DNA from: DAOUMU01 sp034409055
Lineage (GTDB): Bacteria; Chloroflexota; Anaerolineae; 4572-78; J111
Reading direction: 5' to 3'
Assembly (NCBI GenBank): GCA_034409055.1
Contig: DAOUMU010000210.1
Location: 1-5,348, forward strand
Length of the DNA: 5,348 bases
Part shown: in pieces, positions 5,231-5,348 of the stretch
Layout: every line of letters begins with the position of its first letter
How positions within the stretch are numbered: position 1 is the stretch's first letter
Notes under the pieces: generated by a model
Told to the model about the DNA's origin: nothing
Seen by the model: the letters and a program-made list of their open reading frames with translations, nothing else
The model's database searches: none
Position numbers and translations under genes: made by a program

Positions 5231-5348
5231 AACGCAAAAGATGGTAAATTTCATAATTTAGCCGGTGACAGAGGAGCAAGACCAAAAGTTAAGACGCTGT
5301 CACAAAAATCAGACCACTTGTGAACAGCCCAGTGGCAACGAGCATACA

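Noticed and set aside
5289..5348. A 19-codon minus-strand open stretch running off the right edge with a hydrophobic translation, possibly the end of another gene.
   Set aside because: It is too short, has no recognisable motif, and stop-free runs of this length are common by chance. The 118 nt after the kinase hold nothing I can support.

Overview
The window looks like an accessory, transposon-littered stretch of a bacterial chromosome, most likely from Chloroflexota (Anaerolineae-like). That is inference. It rests on a Pro/Thr-rich linker leading to a bacterial SH3 domain, an NBR1-type Ig-like domain in a secreted protein, a PknB-type Ser/Thr kinase, and two repeat types I recall from such genomes: an 'FDKLRTG' palindromic repeat and iterated CGTRTTR heptamers. 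No rRNA, tRNA or CRISPR array is visible.

Left end (1-639, minus strand): two mobile elements in the same orientation. At the edge is the N-terminus of an IS1182-type transposase. Just upstream of it lies the 5' part (domain I) of a group II intron, from a GTGTG 5' end near 639 to about 287. No intron-encoded protein, domain V or domain VI follows, so the intron seems to be cut off by the insertion sequence. A short dispersed palindromic repeat (558-580) sits inside the intron fragment.

Centre (747-3424, minus strand): a three-gene array of envelope proteins, in transcription order. First comes a 60-aa single-pass membrane protein with a strong Shine-Dalgarno. Then, after a 139-nt gap holding a perfect 15-bp inverted repeat, a 479-aa secreted protein with an Ig-like domain and a C-terminal hydrophobic segment plus Arg cluster. 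Last is a 309-aa protein with three membrane segments and an SH3b domain, overlapping its upstream neighbour by 14 nt. Much of this block is AT-rich, unlike the kinase to its right. I cannot assign a function. As a set it looks like a surface or envelope module and is the least explained part of the window.

Right side (3540-5348): a 5'-truncated IS630-family transposase on the minus strand, then a 131-bp nested inverted repeat that looks like a miniature element and ends 9 nt before the start codon of a plus-strand PknB-type kinase. The kinase core has all the catalytic motifs, but the protein stops within what looks like the beginning of its membrane anchor. The last 118 nt contain no gene I can support.

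The transposase remnants, intron fragment, dispersed repeat and miniature element suggest repeated insertion and decay around the envelope gene block. No functional link between that block and the kinase can be shown from the sequence.
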